A stretch of 64,000 nucleotides of DNA, from NCBI GenBank assembly GCA_900539225.1, contig UQBO01000005.1:1-64000 (forward strand), read 5' to 3'. Both the position numbers and the translations under genes were made by a program. The stretch comes from an uncultured Eubacteriales bacterium (GTDB lineage Bacteria; Bacillota; Clostridia; Tissierellales; Peptoniphilaceae). Shown in pieces: positions 49,896 through 58,488 of the stretch (position 1 is its first letter; each line of letters begins with the position of its first letter). The notes under the pieces were generated by a model. It saw only the letters and a program-made list of their open reading frames with translations, was not told the origin of the DNA and made no database searches.

Positions 49896-52800
49896 CTAAT
49901 TATCTTTAGAAGACTTTCTTTCTTTTTCTTCGTTAAGTAGGTCTTTGATAATCTTATCTAGTTCGATAGCATCTTGATTATCTTTTACCTCTTCTTTCAC
50001 GTCTTCTTCTTTCTTAGTCTTCTTATCTTTTTCATCCTCATCAAAGTCTTTAAATAGGTTTGTGTCGTCTATCTCTCTCTTCTTTCTCTTCATTTCTTCT
50101 TCCATTTGTTTCTTTAAAACTGTTTCATCTTCTTTAACTTTGATGTTTCTATACTTAAGCATGCCTGTACCTGCTGGTATGATTTTGCCTATGATAACGT
50201 TTTCCTTAAGTCCTACTAACTCATCTTTCTTGCCTCTGATTGCTGCTTCAGTTAAAACTCTTGTTGTTTCTTGGAATGAAGCTGCTGATAAGAATGAATC
50301 TGTTGCTAGTGATGACTTGGATATACCAAGTAATATTCTCTTACCTTCTGCTGGTACTTTGCCTTCTTCTTTAAGTTTTTTGTTTTCATGAATGAAGTCG
50401 TATATGTTTACAAGTGCTCCTGGTAAGAATGAAGAATCGTTTTGTGCTTCTATCCTTACTTTCTTAAGCATTTGTTTACAGATGATTTCAATGTGCTTGT
50501 CATTGATATCGATACCTGTCATTCTATATACTCTTTGTACTTCTTTTATTATATAGTCTTCAACGCCTTCTACGCCAAGAACCTTCATGATTTCTTGAGG
50601 TGATGCGTTACCTTCTGTGATTTCTTTACCTTTTTCGATGTAGTCGCCTTCATGAACTTTAAGTCTTGCCGCGTAATTTACAGGGTGATCAACTGCGATG
50701 CCTTCTTTGTCATCTGTAATAACAATGACTCTTTGTTGTGGATCGTCTTCATTGATTGATACAGTACCTGAAATTTGAGCGATTTGCGCTTGTCCTTTTG
50801 GCTTTCTAGCTTCGAAAAGTTCTTCAACTCTTGGAAGACCTTGAGTGATATCGTCTGCGTTGGCTACCCCACCTGAGTGGAAATTTCTCATTGTAAGCTG
50901 CGTACCTGGCTCGCCTATTGATTGAGCGGCTATGATACCAACTGATTCACCAATGTTTACGATATTGCCTGTTGCCAAGTTTCTTCCGTAGCACTTAGCG
51001 CAAACGCCGTGCTTAGTTTGACAAGTAAGAACGCTTCTTACCTTAACTTCTTCTATGCCTATCTCTTGTATAAAGTGAGCTGTCTCTTCATCTATAAGTT
51101 CGTCCTTCTTAACGATAATCGAGCCGTCTTTAGGATTTACTATGTCTTCAAAAGCATATCTGCCTACTAGTCTTTCTTCTAGCTCTTCAAGAATTTCTTT
51201 GCCATCTCTTATAGTTCTAACAGTATGTCCTTGATCAGTGTGACAATCGTCTTCTGTTACTATAACGTCTTGAGATACGTCAACCAATCTTCTTGTTAGG
51301 TAACCAGAGTCCGCTGTCTTTAAGGCAATGTCTGATAGACCCTTTCTAGAACCGTGTGATGATAAGAAGAACTCTAGTACTGATAGTCCCTCTCTAAAGT
51401 TTGACTTGATAGGGATTTCTACTGTCTTACCAGTTGATGATGCCATCAAACCACGCATACCGCCTAATTGACGGATTTGGTTCTTACTACCTCTGGCTCC
51501 TGAGTCCGCCATGATGAAGATGTTGTTTAATGGGTCTAGTGACTTCATAAGCGCTTCAGTAACTTCATCAGTGATGCCGTTCCAAATATTGATAACGCCT
51601 TCGTATCTTTCTTCTTCAGTCATGAAACCGTCTCTGTAAGCTCTTTCGTACTTTTCTACTTCCTTTTGTGCCTTGTCTATAAGCTCAGTCTTTTCCTTAG
51701 GAACTACAACGTCCGCCATAGATATAGATACTGCTGAAAGTGTTGAGTGCTTATAACCAGTTGATTTGATGTGGTCTAGTAACTTACTAGTAACAATATT
51801 GCCGTGTTTTTGATAGCATTTATCAAGTATAGTTCCCAAAGTCTTCTTTGAAACAACTCTGTCAATTTCTAGTGAGTATGGATCTTCTTCTCTATTTACA
51901 AAGCCAAGGTCTTGAGGTATCTTTTTATTAAGAATGAATCTACCAACAGTTGATTCAACAAGTTTGCCTCTGTCCTCTTCATCAATTTTTACTCTAACCT
52001 TAACTTTTGCGTGTAGGTCTATAAGTCCTAATTGATAAGCCTTTATCATCTCATCATAATCTTCGAAGATGTGGCCTGAGCCCTTGCTTCCTTCTATATC
52101 AAGTGTCATGTAATAGCAGCCTAGTACCATGTCTTGTGATGGTATTGAAATTGGCTTACCATCCTTTGGTGCTAAGATATTGTTAATTGAAAGCATTAAT
52201 AATCTTGCTTCAGCTTGTGCTTCTATTGATAGTGGTAGATGCACCGCCATTTGGTCACCGTCGAAGTCCGCATTATATGCTGAACATACTAGTGGATGTA
52301 GTTTTATTGCCTTACCTTCAACTAAAACTGGTTCAAAGGCTTGAATACCAAGTCTATGAAGAGTCGGTGCCCTGTTTAATAGTACTGGGTGATCCTTGAT
52401 AACGTATTCAAGTACGTCCCAAATATCTGATTTAGCTCTCTCTACCATTCTCTTAGCGCTCTTAATGTTATGAGCCTTTCCTGTTTCAACAAGTCTTCTC
52501 ATAACAAATGGCTTGAACAGTTCTAGCGCCATCATCTTAGGAAGACCGCATTGGTAGAACTTTAGCTTAGGTCCTACAACAATTACAGATCTACCTGAGT
52601 AGTCAACTCTCTTACCTAGTAAGTTTTGTCTAAATCTACCTTGTTTACCCTTTATCATATCGGATAGAGACTTAAGTGGTCTGTTTCCAGGGCCAGTTAC
52701 TGCTCTTCCGCGTCTGCCGTTATCAATCAGTGCGTCAACTGCTTCTTGAAGCATTCTCTTTTCGTTTCTTGTAATGATTTCTGGTGCGTTTAGTTCAAGT

Positions 52801-53615
52801 AGTCTTCTAAGTCTGTTGTTTCTGTTGATAACTCTTCTATATAAATCGTTTAAGTCGCTTGTCGCAAATCTACCGCCATCTAGTTGAACCATAGGTCTCA
52901 AATCTGGTGGTATAACTGGAAGTGCTTCGATAACCATCCACTCAGGTCTATTGCCTGATTGTCTGAATGATTCAATAGTTTCAAGCTTTCTTAAAACTTT
53001 GATCTTCTTTTGTGTGGATGCGCCTTCAAGCTCTTCTGTTAGTTCCTGTGCTTCTTTATCTAGGTCTATGGCCTTAAGCAGCTCAAGTATAGCTTCTGCG
53101 CCCATCCTAGCATCGAATGAGCCGTAGCCAAACATATCTATAGCTTCTGAATATTCTTGTTCATTTAAGATTTGTTTATACTTTAAGCCAGTTTTGCCTG
53201 GATCCATAACTATATATGAAGCGAAGTAAACAACGTGTTCAAGCTCTTTTGGTGAAACGTCAAGTACTATGGCTATCCTTGAAGGTGTTCCTTTAAGGTA
53301 CCAAATGTGTGTACATGGACTAGCAAGCTCTATGTGTCCCATCCTTTCACGTCTTACCTTAGCTCTTGTAATTTCAACGCCGCACTTATCGCATATCATG
53401 CCTTTGTATCTAATCTTGTTGTATTTACCGCAGTGACAAGTCCAGTCTTTTACAGGTCCAAATATCTTTTCACAGAACAAGCCTTCTGCTTCGGGCTTTA
53501 ATGTTCTGTAATTTATTGTTTCTGGTTTTTTAACTTCTCCCTTAGACCACTCTCTGATGTCTTGGCTTGATGCAAGGCCTATTTGAATACTGTTAAATTT
53601 ATTTAATTCGAACAA
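49896..53615 (-). CDS. rpoC: RNA polymerase beta' subunit
   Basis: A 1239-residue subunit. N-terminal zinc site CHCGKYNKIRYKGMICDKCG, catalytic NADFDGDQMAVH, bridge/trigger region GSRKGLSDIALKTADSGYLTRR, second zinc site VLTCQTKHGVCAKCYG. The C-terminus has a Lys/Glu/Asp-rich extension of about 60 residues after the conserved end. Start at ATG 53615, 21 bp after rpoB. Confidence 0.96.
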   Translation of the reverse strand: MFELNKFNSIQIGLASSQDIREWSKGEVKKPETINYRTLKPEAEGLFCEKIFGPVKDWTCHCGKYNKIRYKGMICDKCGVEITRAKVRRERMGHIELASPCTHIWYLKGTPSRIAIVLDVSPKELEHVVYFASYIVMDPGKTGLKYKQILNEQEYSEAIDMFGYGSFDARMGAEAILELLKAIDLDKEAQELTEELEGASTQKKIKVLRKLETIESFRQSGNRPEWMVIEALPVIPPDLRPMVQLDGGRFATSDLNDLYRRVINRNNRLRRLLELNAPEIITRNEKRMLQEAVDALIDNGRRGRAVTGPGNRPLKSLSDMIKGKQGRFRQNLLGKRVDYSGRSVIVVGPKLKFYQCGLPKMMALELFKPFVMRRLVETGKAHNIKSAKRMVERAKSDIWDVLEYVIKDHPVLLNRAPTLHRLGIQAFEPVLVEGKAIKLHPLVCSAYNADFDGDQMAVHLPLSIEAQAEARLLMLSINNILAPKDGKPISIPSQDMVLGCYYMTLDIEGSKGSGHIFEDYDEMIKAYQLGLIDLHAKVKVRVKIDEEDRGKLVESTVGRFILNKKIPQDLGFVNREEDPYSLEIDRVVSKKTLGTILDKCYQKHGNIVTSKLLDHIKSTGYKHSTLSAVSISMADVVVPKEKTELIDKAQKEVEKYERAYRDGFMTEEERYEGVINIWNGITDEVTEALMKSLDPLNNIFIMADSGARGSKNQIRQLGGMRGLMASSTGKTVEIPIKSNFREGLSVLEFFLSSHGSRKGLSDIALKTADSGYLTRRLVDVSQDVIVTEDDCHTDQGHTVRTIRDGKEILEELEERLVGRYAFEDIVNPKDGSIIVKKDELIDEETAHFIQEIGIEEVKVRSVLTCQTKHGVCAKCYGRNLATGNIVNIGESVGIIAAQSIGEPGTQLTMRNFHSGGVANADDITQGLPRVEELFEARKPKGQAQIAQISGTVSINEDDPQQRVIVITDDKEGIAVDHPVNYAARLKVHEGDYIEKGKEITEGNASPQEIMKVLGVEGVEDYIIKEVQRVYRMTGIDINDKHIEIICKQMLKKVRIEAQNDSSFLPGALVNIYDFIHENKKLKEEGKVPAEGKRILLGISKSSLATDSFLSAASFQETTRVLTEAAIRGKKDELVGLKENVIIGKIIPAGTGMLKYRNIKVKEDETVLKKQMEEEMKRKKREIDDTNLFKDFDEDEKDKKTKKEEDVKEEVKDNQDAIELDKIIKDLLNEEKERKSSKDN

Positions 53616-53636
53616 ATTACCTTCCTCCTTGTCTTT

Positions 53637-56600
53637 CTACAAAGAACTATCGTCATCTAGATCTAGGTCTTCATCAATCTCGTCGATGTCGCTGCCTATG
53701 TCTAGATCGTCGTCCATGTCCAAATCTTCTTCATCTATATCTTCAAAATCTTCGTCAATATCTTCTTCGATGTCTTCATCGTCATCTTCATCGTAGTCAT
53801 CTTCATCCACATCATCTTCATCGTAATCAATGTCATCTTCGTCTTCATCTGTGCCCTTGGATGATTCTTCGTCAAAGAAGTTTACAAATTCTTCATCATC
53901 CTTATAATCAGTGTCCATGCTCTTGAAGTCGCCTGCAATGATTTCTCTTTCGTTCATGAAATCATCTTCATCATCAAGTTCCATCTCATTGTCGTCTTGG
54001 TCAAGGACCTTAACATCAAGAAGTAAACTTTGAAGTTCCTTTACAAGTACCTTGAATGATTCAGGTATACCTGGTTCTGGAATGTTCTTTCCTTTGACGA
54101 TGGCTTCATATGTCTTAACACGGCCATTGATATCGTCGGACTTAACAGTTAATATCTCTTGAAGTACGTGGCTTGCACCATAACCTTCAAGGGCCCAAAC
54201 TTCCATTTCCCCGAATCTTTGTCCACCAAATTGTGCCTTACCGCCAAGTGGTTGTTGAGTAACTAGTGAGTATGGTCCAATGCTTCTTGCGTGAATCTTT
54301 TCGTCAACTAAGTGGTGAAGCTTAAGCATATACATGTAACCAACTGTTACTGGATTGTCAAATAACTTTCCTGTTCTACCGTCTCTTAGATAAATCTTAC
54401 CGCTCTTAGGATAGCCAGCCTTATCAAGCGCTTCAAGTATATCGTTTTCGTTAGCACCGTCAAATACTGGTGTTGAAACGTACATACCAAGCTTTTTAGC
54501 CGCCATACCCAAGTGAACTTCAAGTACTTGTCCAAGGTTCATACGAGATGGTACACCCATTGGGTTTAGTAGGATTTGTAGTGGTGTGCCGTCTGGTAAG
54601 TATGGCATGTCCTCTTCAGGAAGTATTCTTGAGATGACACCCTTGTTACCGTGTCTACCACACATCTTGTCACCAACAGATATCTTTCTCTTTGTAGCAA
54701 TATATACTCTGACCATCCTATTTACACCAGGTGATAGCTCATCAGCATTTTCCCTTGTAAATTCCTTAACGTCAACAACTATACCAGCTTCGCCGTGAGG
54801 CACCTTAAGAGATGTATCTCTTACTTCTCTTGATTTTTCTCCAAATATAGCTCTTAGTAGTCTTTCTTCAGCAGGTAGATCCTTTTCTCCCTTAGGAGTA
54901 ACCTTACCAACTAAGATGTCGCCTGCCTTAACTTCAGCGCCAATCCTGATAATACCGTCTTTGTCAAGGTTCTTAAGAAGCTCTTCACTAGTGTTTGGAA
55001 TATCTCTAGTAATTTCTTCAGGTCCAAGCTTTGTATCTCTTGATTCTGATTCGTATTCTTCTATATGAATAGATGTCAATACATCTTCATAAACAAGTCT
55101 TTCGTTGATTAGTATCGCGTCTTCGTAGTTGTAGCCTTCCCAAGTCATAAACGCTACTAAGATGTTCTTGCCTAGTGACATTTCACCAAGGTTAGTGCTT
55201 GGTCCGTCCGCAATTACATCGCCCTTCTTAACCTTTTCGCCCGCTTGAACTATAGGTCTTTGGTTAATAGTAGTGCCTTGGTTAGAGCTTGTAAATTTGA
55301 TTAATTTATATGAATCAATGTTCTTATCTTTATTTTCAATAACGATGCTCTTTGCATCAACTTTTTTAACAATACCGTCGTTTTTAGCAACAACACATAC
55401 GCCTGAGTCCTTAGCAGCCTTGTACTCAATACCAGTCGCAACGATAGGTGCTTCTGTCATAAGTAGAGGAACCGCTTGTCTTTGCATGTTTGAACCCATT
55501 AGCGCACGGTTCGCGTCGTCATTTTCCAAGAAAGGTATCATCGCTGTACCAACTGAAACTATTTGTCTAGGTGATACGTCCATATAATCAATTTCTTCTT
55601 TTCTGAACATGTCCATCAAAGTATCGTTTTCAGCCTTACTTCTAGCAACTATGATATCGTTTTTAAAGTAGCCTTTTTCGTCAATTGGCTCGTTCGCTTG
55701 AGCTATGATGCACTCATCTTCAACGTCAGCGCTGATATATTGAATCTCATCACTAACTCTTCCTGTACCTTTTTCTACCTTTCTATAAGGAGCTTCGATA
55801 AAACCATATTCATTAATCCTTGCAAATGATGCCAAGGATGTGATAAGACCGATGTTTGGTCCTTCTGGTGTCTCTATAGGGCACATTCTAGCGTATTGAG
55901 AGTTATGAATATCTCTTACTTCAAAGCCCGCTCTATCCCTTGAAAGTCCTCCAGGTCCTAGCGCTGACATTCTTCTCTTGTGAGTTAACTCACTAAGAGG
56001 GTTAGTTTGGTCCATGAATTGAGAAAGTTGTGATGAGCCGAAGAACTCCTTAAGTGAGGCAACTACTGGTCTTATGTTGATAAGACTTTGAGGAGTAGCA
56101 GCTTCAGGGTCTTGAGTAGTCATTCTTTCACGAATAACTCTCTCCATTCTGGAAAGACCGATTCTGAATTGGTTTTGTAAAAGTTCACCAACGCTTCTTA
56201 CACGTCTGTTGCCTAGGTGGTCGATGTTGTCAAATTGACCAACGCCACGCATTAAGTTAAATTGGTAGTTGATAGCACTTATTATGTCATCAATTTCAAT
56301 TCTCTTTGGATATATTTCTTTAATATTTTCTATGATTAAGTTTTTAAGCTCTTCGTCGTCCTTAGCTTCGTCCATAAGTTCATGCATTAGTGGTGCATAA
56401 ATCTTATCCTTAAGTCCAAGCTCTTCAAAATTAACCTTTGTATCAAAAGCTTCAGGATATACAAAGTTATTACCTACAACCCTGATCTCTTCACCATTGT
56501 CCAAAACTATGTCAATGGTATTAACAAAGTTATCTTCAATCTTTTGCGCCATAGGTCTATCAAGATGAGTGCCCTTTTCATAGATTAATTCACCTGTGAT

Positions 56601-57488
56601 AGGGTTCACCGCATCCATGGCAAGAGTGTGATTTTCTATCCTTCTTGCTATAGATAGCTTCTTGTTGAACTTATATCTTCCGACTTTAGCTAAGTCGTAT
56701 CTCTTAGGGTCAAAGAATAGATTATTAAGTAGTGATTTAGCACTGTCTACGGCTTCTGGTTCGCCTGGTCTAAGTCTCTTGTAGATCTCAATCAAAGCCT
56801 CGTCTTGAGTCTTTGCCGTATCCTTTTCAAGAGTTGTTAGTAAATCATTAGTTTCACCTAATGTTTCAACAATTTCAAGATCAGAAACAACACCTAAAGC
56901 TCTAAGAAGTGATGTGATGATAACTTTTCTGTTCTTATCAATCTTTACATATAAAGCGCCACTCGCATCAGTTTCAAATTCTAGCCAAGCCCCACGGTTT
57001 GGTATGATAGTTGCGCTGTAATCAAGATCACCATTCTTATTGATTTCCTTTTTGTAGTAGCAGCCTGGCGAACGAACGACTTGTGAAACAACAACCCTTT
57101 CTCCACCATTGATTATGAAAGTACCCTTATCAGTCATGATAGGTATGTCTCCCATAAATACTTCTTGCTCTTTTACCTCTCCAGTGTCTTTGTTAATTAG
57201 TCTAACCCTTGCTCTAAGAGGAGCACTGTAGTTTGTGTCCTTAATTCTGGACTCTTCTTCAGTATACTTTAGTTCCTTTCCTATAGTATAATTGACAAAC
57301 TCCAATACTAAGCTACCACCATTGTCATCAATAGGTGATATGTCGTCAAAAGCTTCCTTTAAGCCGTCATGTAAAAACCAGTCAAACGATGCAGTTTGTA
57401 CCTCAATAAAATTTGGCATCTCGCAAGCTTCTTTTATCCTAGAATAACTCATTCTAGTTCTTTTTCCGTTTTCAACAGGATGTAGCAT
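53637..57488 (-). CDS. rpoB: RNA polymerase beta subunit with acidic C-terminal tail
   Basis: A 1283-residue subunit. The rifampicin pocket reads SQFMDQTNPLSELTHKRRM with Asp, His and the following Ser in SALGPGG all wild type, so no resistance is predicted. The conserved core ends with ESFKVLVKELQSLLLDV. After it come about 115 residues, most of them Asp or Glu, that the Bacillus protein (1193 residues) mostly lacks. The start is taken as ATG 57488 (MLHPVENGKRTR); the GTG four codons upstream overlaps AAGGGG. No rplKAJL genes precede it. Confidence 0.96.
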   Translation of the reverse strand: MLHPVENGKRTRMSYSRIKEACEMPNFIEVQTASFDWFLHDGLKEAFDDISPIDDNGGSLVLEFVNYTIGKELKYTEEESRIKDTNYSAPLRARVRLINKDTGEVKEQEVFMGDIPIMTDKGTFIINGGERVVVSQVVRSPGCYYKKEINKNGDLDYSATIIPNRGAWLEFETDASGALYVKIDKNRKVIITSLLRALGVVSDLEIVETLGETNDLLTTLEKDTAKTQDEALIEIYKRLRPGEPEAVDSAKSLLNNLFFDPKRYDLAKVGRYKFNKKLSIARRIENHTLAMDAVNPITGELIYEKGTHLDRPMAQKIEDNFVNTIDIVLDNGEEIRVVGNNFVYPEAFDTKVNFEELGLKDKIYAPLMHELMDEAKDDEELKNLIIENIKEIYPKRIEIDDIISAINYQFNLMRGVGQFDNIDHLGNRRVRSVGELLQNQFRIGLSRMERVIRERMTTQDPEAATPQSLINIRPVVASLKEFFGSSQLSQFMDQTNPLSELTHKRRMSALGPGGLSRDRAGFEVRDIHNSQYARMCPIETPEGPNIGLITSLASFARINEYGFIEAPYRKVEKGTGRVSDEIQYISADVEDECIIAQANEPIDEKGYFKNDIIVARSKAENDTLMDMFRKEEIDYMDVSPRQIVSVGTAMIPFLENDDANRALMGSNMQRQAVPLLMTEAPIVATGIEYKAAKDSGVCVVAKNDGIVKKVDAKSIVIENKDKNIDSYKLIKFTSSNQGTTINQRPIVQAGEKVKKGDVIADGPSTNLGEMSLGKNILVAFMTWEGYNYEDAILINERLVYEDVLTSIHIEEYESESRDTKLGPEEITRDIPNTSEELLKNLDKDGIIRIGAEVKAGDILVGKVTPKGEKDLPAEERLLRAIFGEKSREVRDTSLKVPHGEAGIVVDVKEFTRENADELSPGVNRMVRVYIATKRKISVGDKMCGRHGNKGVISRILPEEDMPYLPDGTPLQILLNPMGVPSRMNLGQVLEVHLGMAAKKLGMYVSTPVFDGANENDILEALDKAGYPKSGKIYLRDGRTGKLFDNPVTVGYMYMLKLHHLVDEKIHARSIGPYSLVTQQPLGGKAQFGGQRFGEMEVWALEGYGASHVLQEILTVKSDDINGRVKTYEAIVKGKNIPEPGIPESFKVLVKELQSLLLDVKVLDQDDNEMELDDEDDFMNEREIIAGDFKSMDTDYKDDEEFVNFFDEESSKGTDEDEDDIDYDEDDVDEDDYDEDDDEDIEEDIDEDFEDIDEEDLDMDDDLDIGSDIDEIDEDLDLDDDSSL

Positions 57489-57590
57489 CCAAATATTCAC
57501 CCCTTATCAAAATAACCTACTATATGTCGTACCCTAAACTAAGATTTTGAGAATAAAAACCCATTTTAAATCCTAATTATGCAATTTATA

Positions 57591-57619
57591 ATTATATAAT
57601 AAGTCAAGACGAATGTCAA
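57591..57619 (-). promoter_or_regulatory. rpoBC promoter
   Basis: Full consensus TTGACA (57614-57619), 17 bp, TATAAT (57591-57596) on the minus strand. The predicted leader is about 95 nt. Confidence 0.85.
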
Positions 57620-57688
57620 GCATTTTTTGCAAATAATTAAAATATTATACATTTTTCATATTCTTTACCTTTATATATATATTTGTGT

Positions 57689-57694
57689 TATAAT
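57689..57694 (+). promoter_or_regulatory. -10 element of the mgtC promoter
   Basis: TATAAT 19 bp before the start codon, with TTTACC-like sequence upstream at less ideal spacing. Confidence 0.45.
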
Positions 57695-57712
57695 ACTTAA
57701 TAGGATGGTGAT

Positions 57713-58381
57713 TTGATGGAAACATTACATATTATTGGAAGACTTTTACTCGCAGCACTACTTGGAGCCTTGATAGGCATAGAGCGTGAAAGGAAAAACA
57801 GAGCGGCCGGTCTTAGGACTCACATCATAGTCTCGCTTGCTTCTTGTTTAATCATGCTCATATCTGTCGACGGCTTTGAAGGCTTCTACGGTGACAAGGG
57901 TTGGGACGCAACAAAGTTTGCCGGTCAAGCCATAAGCGGTATCGGCTTTCTTGGTGCAGGCACTATACTACAAAAGAAGGATGTTGTTAAGGGACTAACG
58001 ACTGCGGCAACTCTTTGGCTTTGTGCTGCCAATGGTCTTGCCGTCGGCATCGGCTATTACCAAGGAGCAATTATAGCAACTATCATTTGCCTAATCACTT
58101 TAGTTAATTTAAAAGGGCTAAATGATTTTCTAAATAAAAGAGAATTAATTAAGTTTTACATGCAATTTGACAGTGAGAACTTTAAAAGCAGAGAATTTAA
58201 AGAATTGTGTATGAGCGAGGGCATCGAGGTGCGCTCACTTGATATACTTGAAGAGGACTTAGAAGATTGTTCCGCAATTGAATGTACTTTGTCTCTTCCT
58301 CACAATTACAATATTGATTCTTTTCTTGATATTCTTAAAGAAAACTTAAATTTAAGACGTTCAAAAGAAAAAAGTAAATAA
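57713..58381 (+). CDS. MgtC/SapB-family membrane protein
   Basis: A 222-residue protein. Four to five N-terminal hydrophobic segments contain the family signature AALLGALIGIERERKNRAAGLRTH and GIGFLGAGTI. The cytoplasmic C-terminus (about 140-222) is a short ACT-like domain, shorter than in Salmonella MgtC. Members affect magnesium limitation responses and phosphate or ATP balance. No Mg2+ riboswitch was seen in its short leader. Divergent from rpoB. Confidence 0.88.
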   Translation: MMETLHIIGRLLLAALLGALIGIERERKNRAAGLRTHIIVSLASCLIMLISVDGFEGFYGDKGWDATKFAGQAISGIGFLGAGTILQKKDVVKGLTTAATLWLCAANGLAVGIGYYQGAIIATIICLITLVNLKGLNDFLNKRELIKFYMQFDSENFKSREFKELCMSEGIEVRSLDILEEDLEDCSAIECTLSLPHNYNIDSFLDILKENLNLRRSKEKSK

Positions 58382-58394
58382 TCTTCTCGCAAAA

Positions 58395-58427
58395 AAAGAA
58401 CTATGGGCGCGCCGCTCATAGTTCTTT
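58395..58427. terminator. bidirectional terminator after mgtC
   Basis: AAAGAACTATG pairs with CATAGTTCTTT around an inner GGC/GCT stem; T-rich on the plus side and seven T on the minus side. It is very similar to the metK terminator at 63428-63456. Confidence 0.82.
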
Positions 58428-58443
58428 CTTATTATATATAAAA

Positions 58444-58478
58444 ATATCTGCTAAGCATATCAATCGCCTAGCAGATAT
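58444..58478 (-). terminator. intrinsic terminator of the second giant surface protein
   Basis: ATATCTGC pairs with GCAGATAT, then TTTTT on the minus strand. Related in sequence to 39914-39947. Confidence 0.78.
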
Positions 58479-58488
58479 CTTCTAAAAT

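Noticed and set aside
55950..56050. Rifampicin-resistance changes in RpoB
   Set aside because: The key Asp, His and Ser positions of the pocket are all the sensitive form.
57640..57712. Mg2+-sensing riboswitch upstream of mgtC
   Set aside because: The predicted leader is under 20 nt after the -10 element, too short for a structured sensor.
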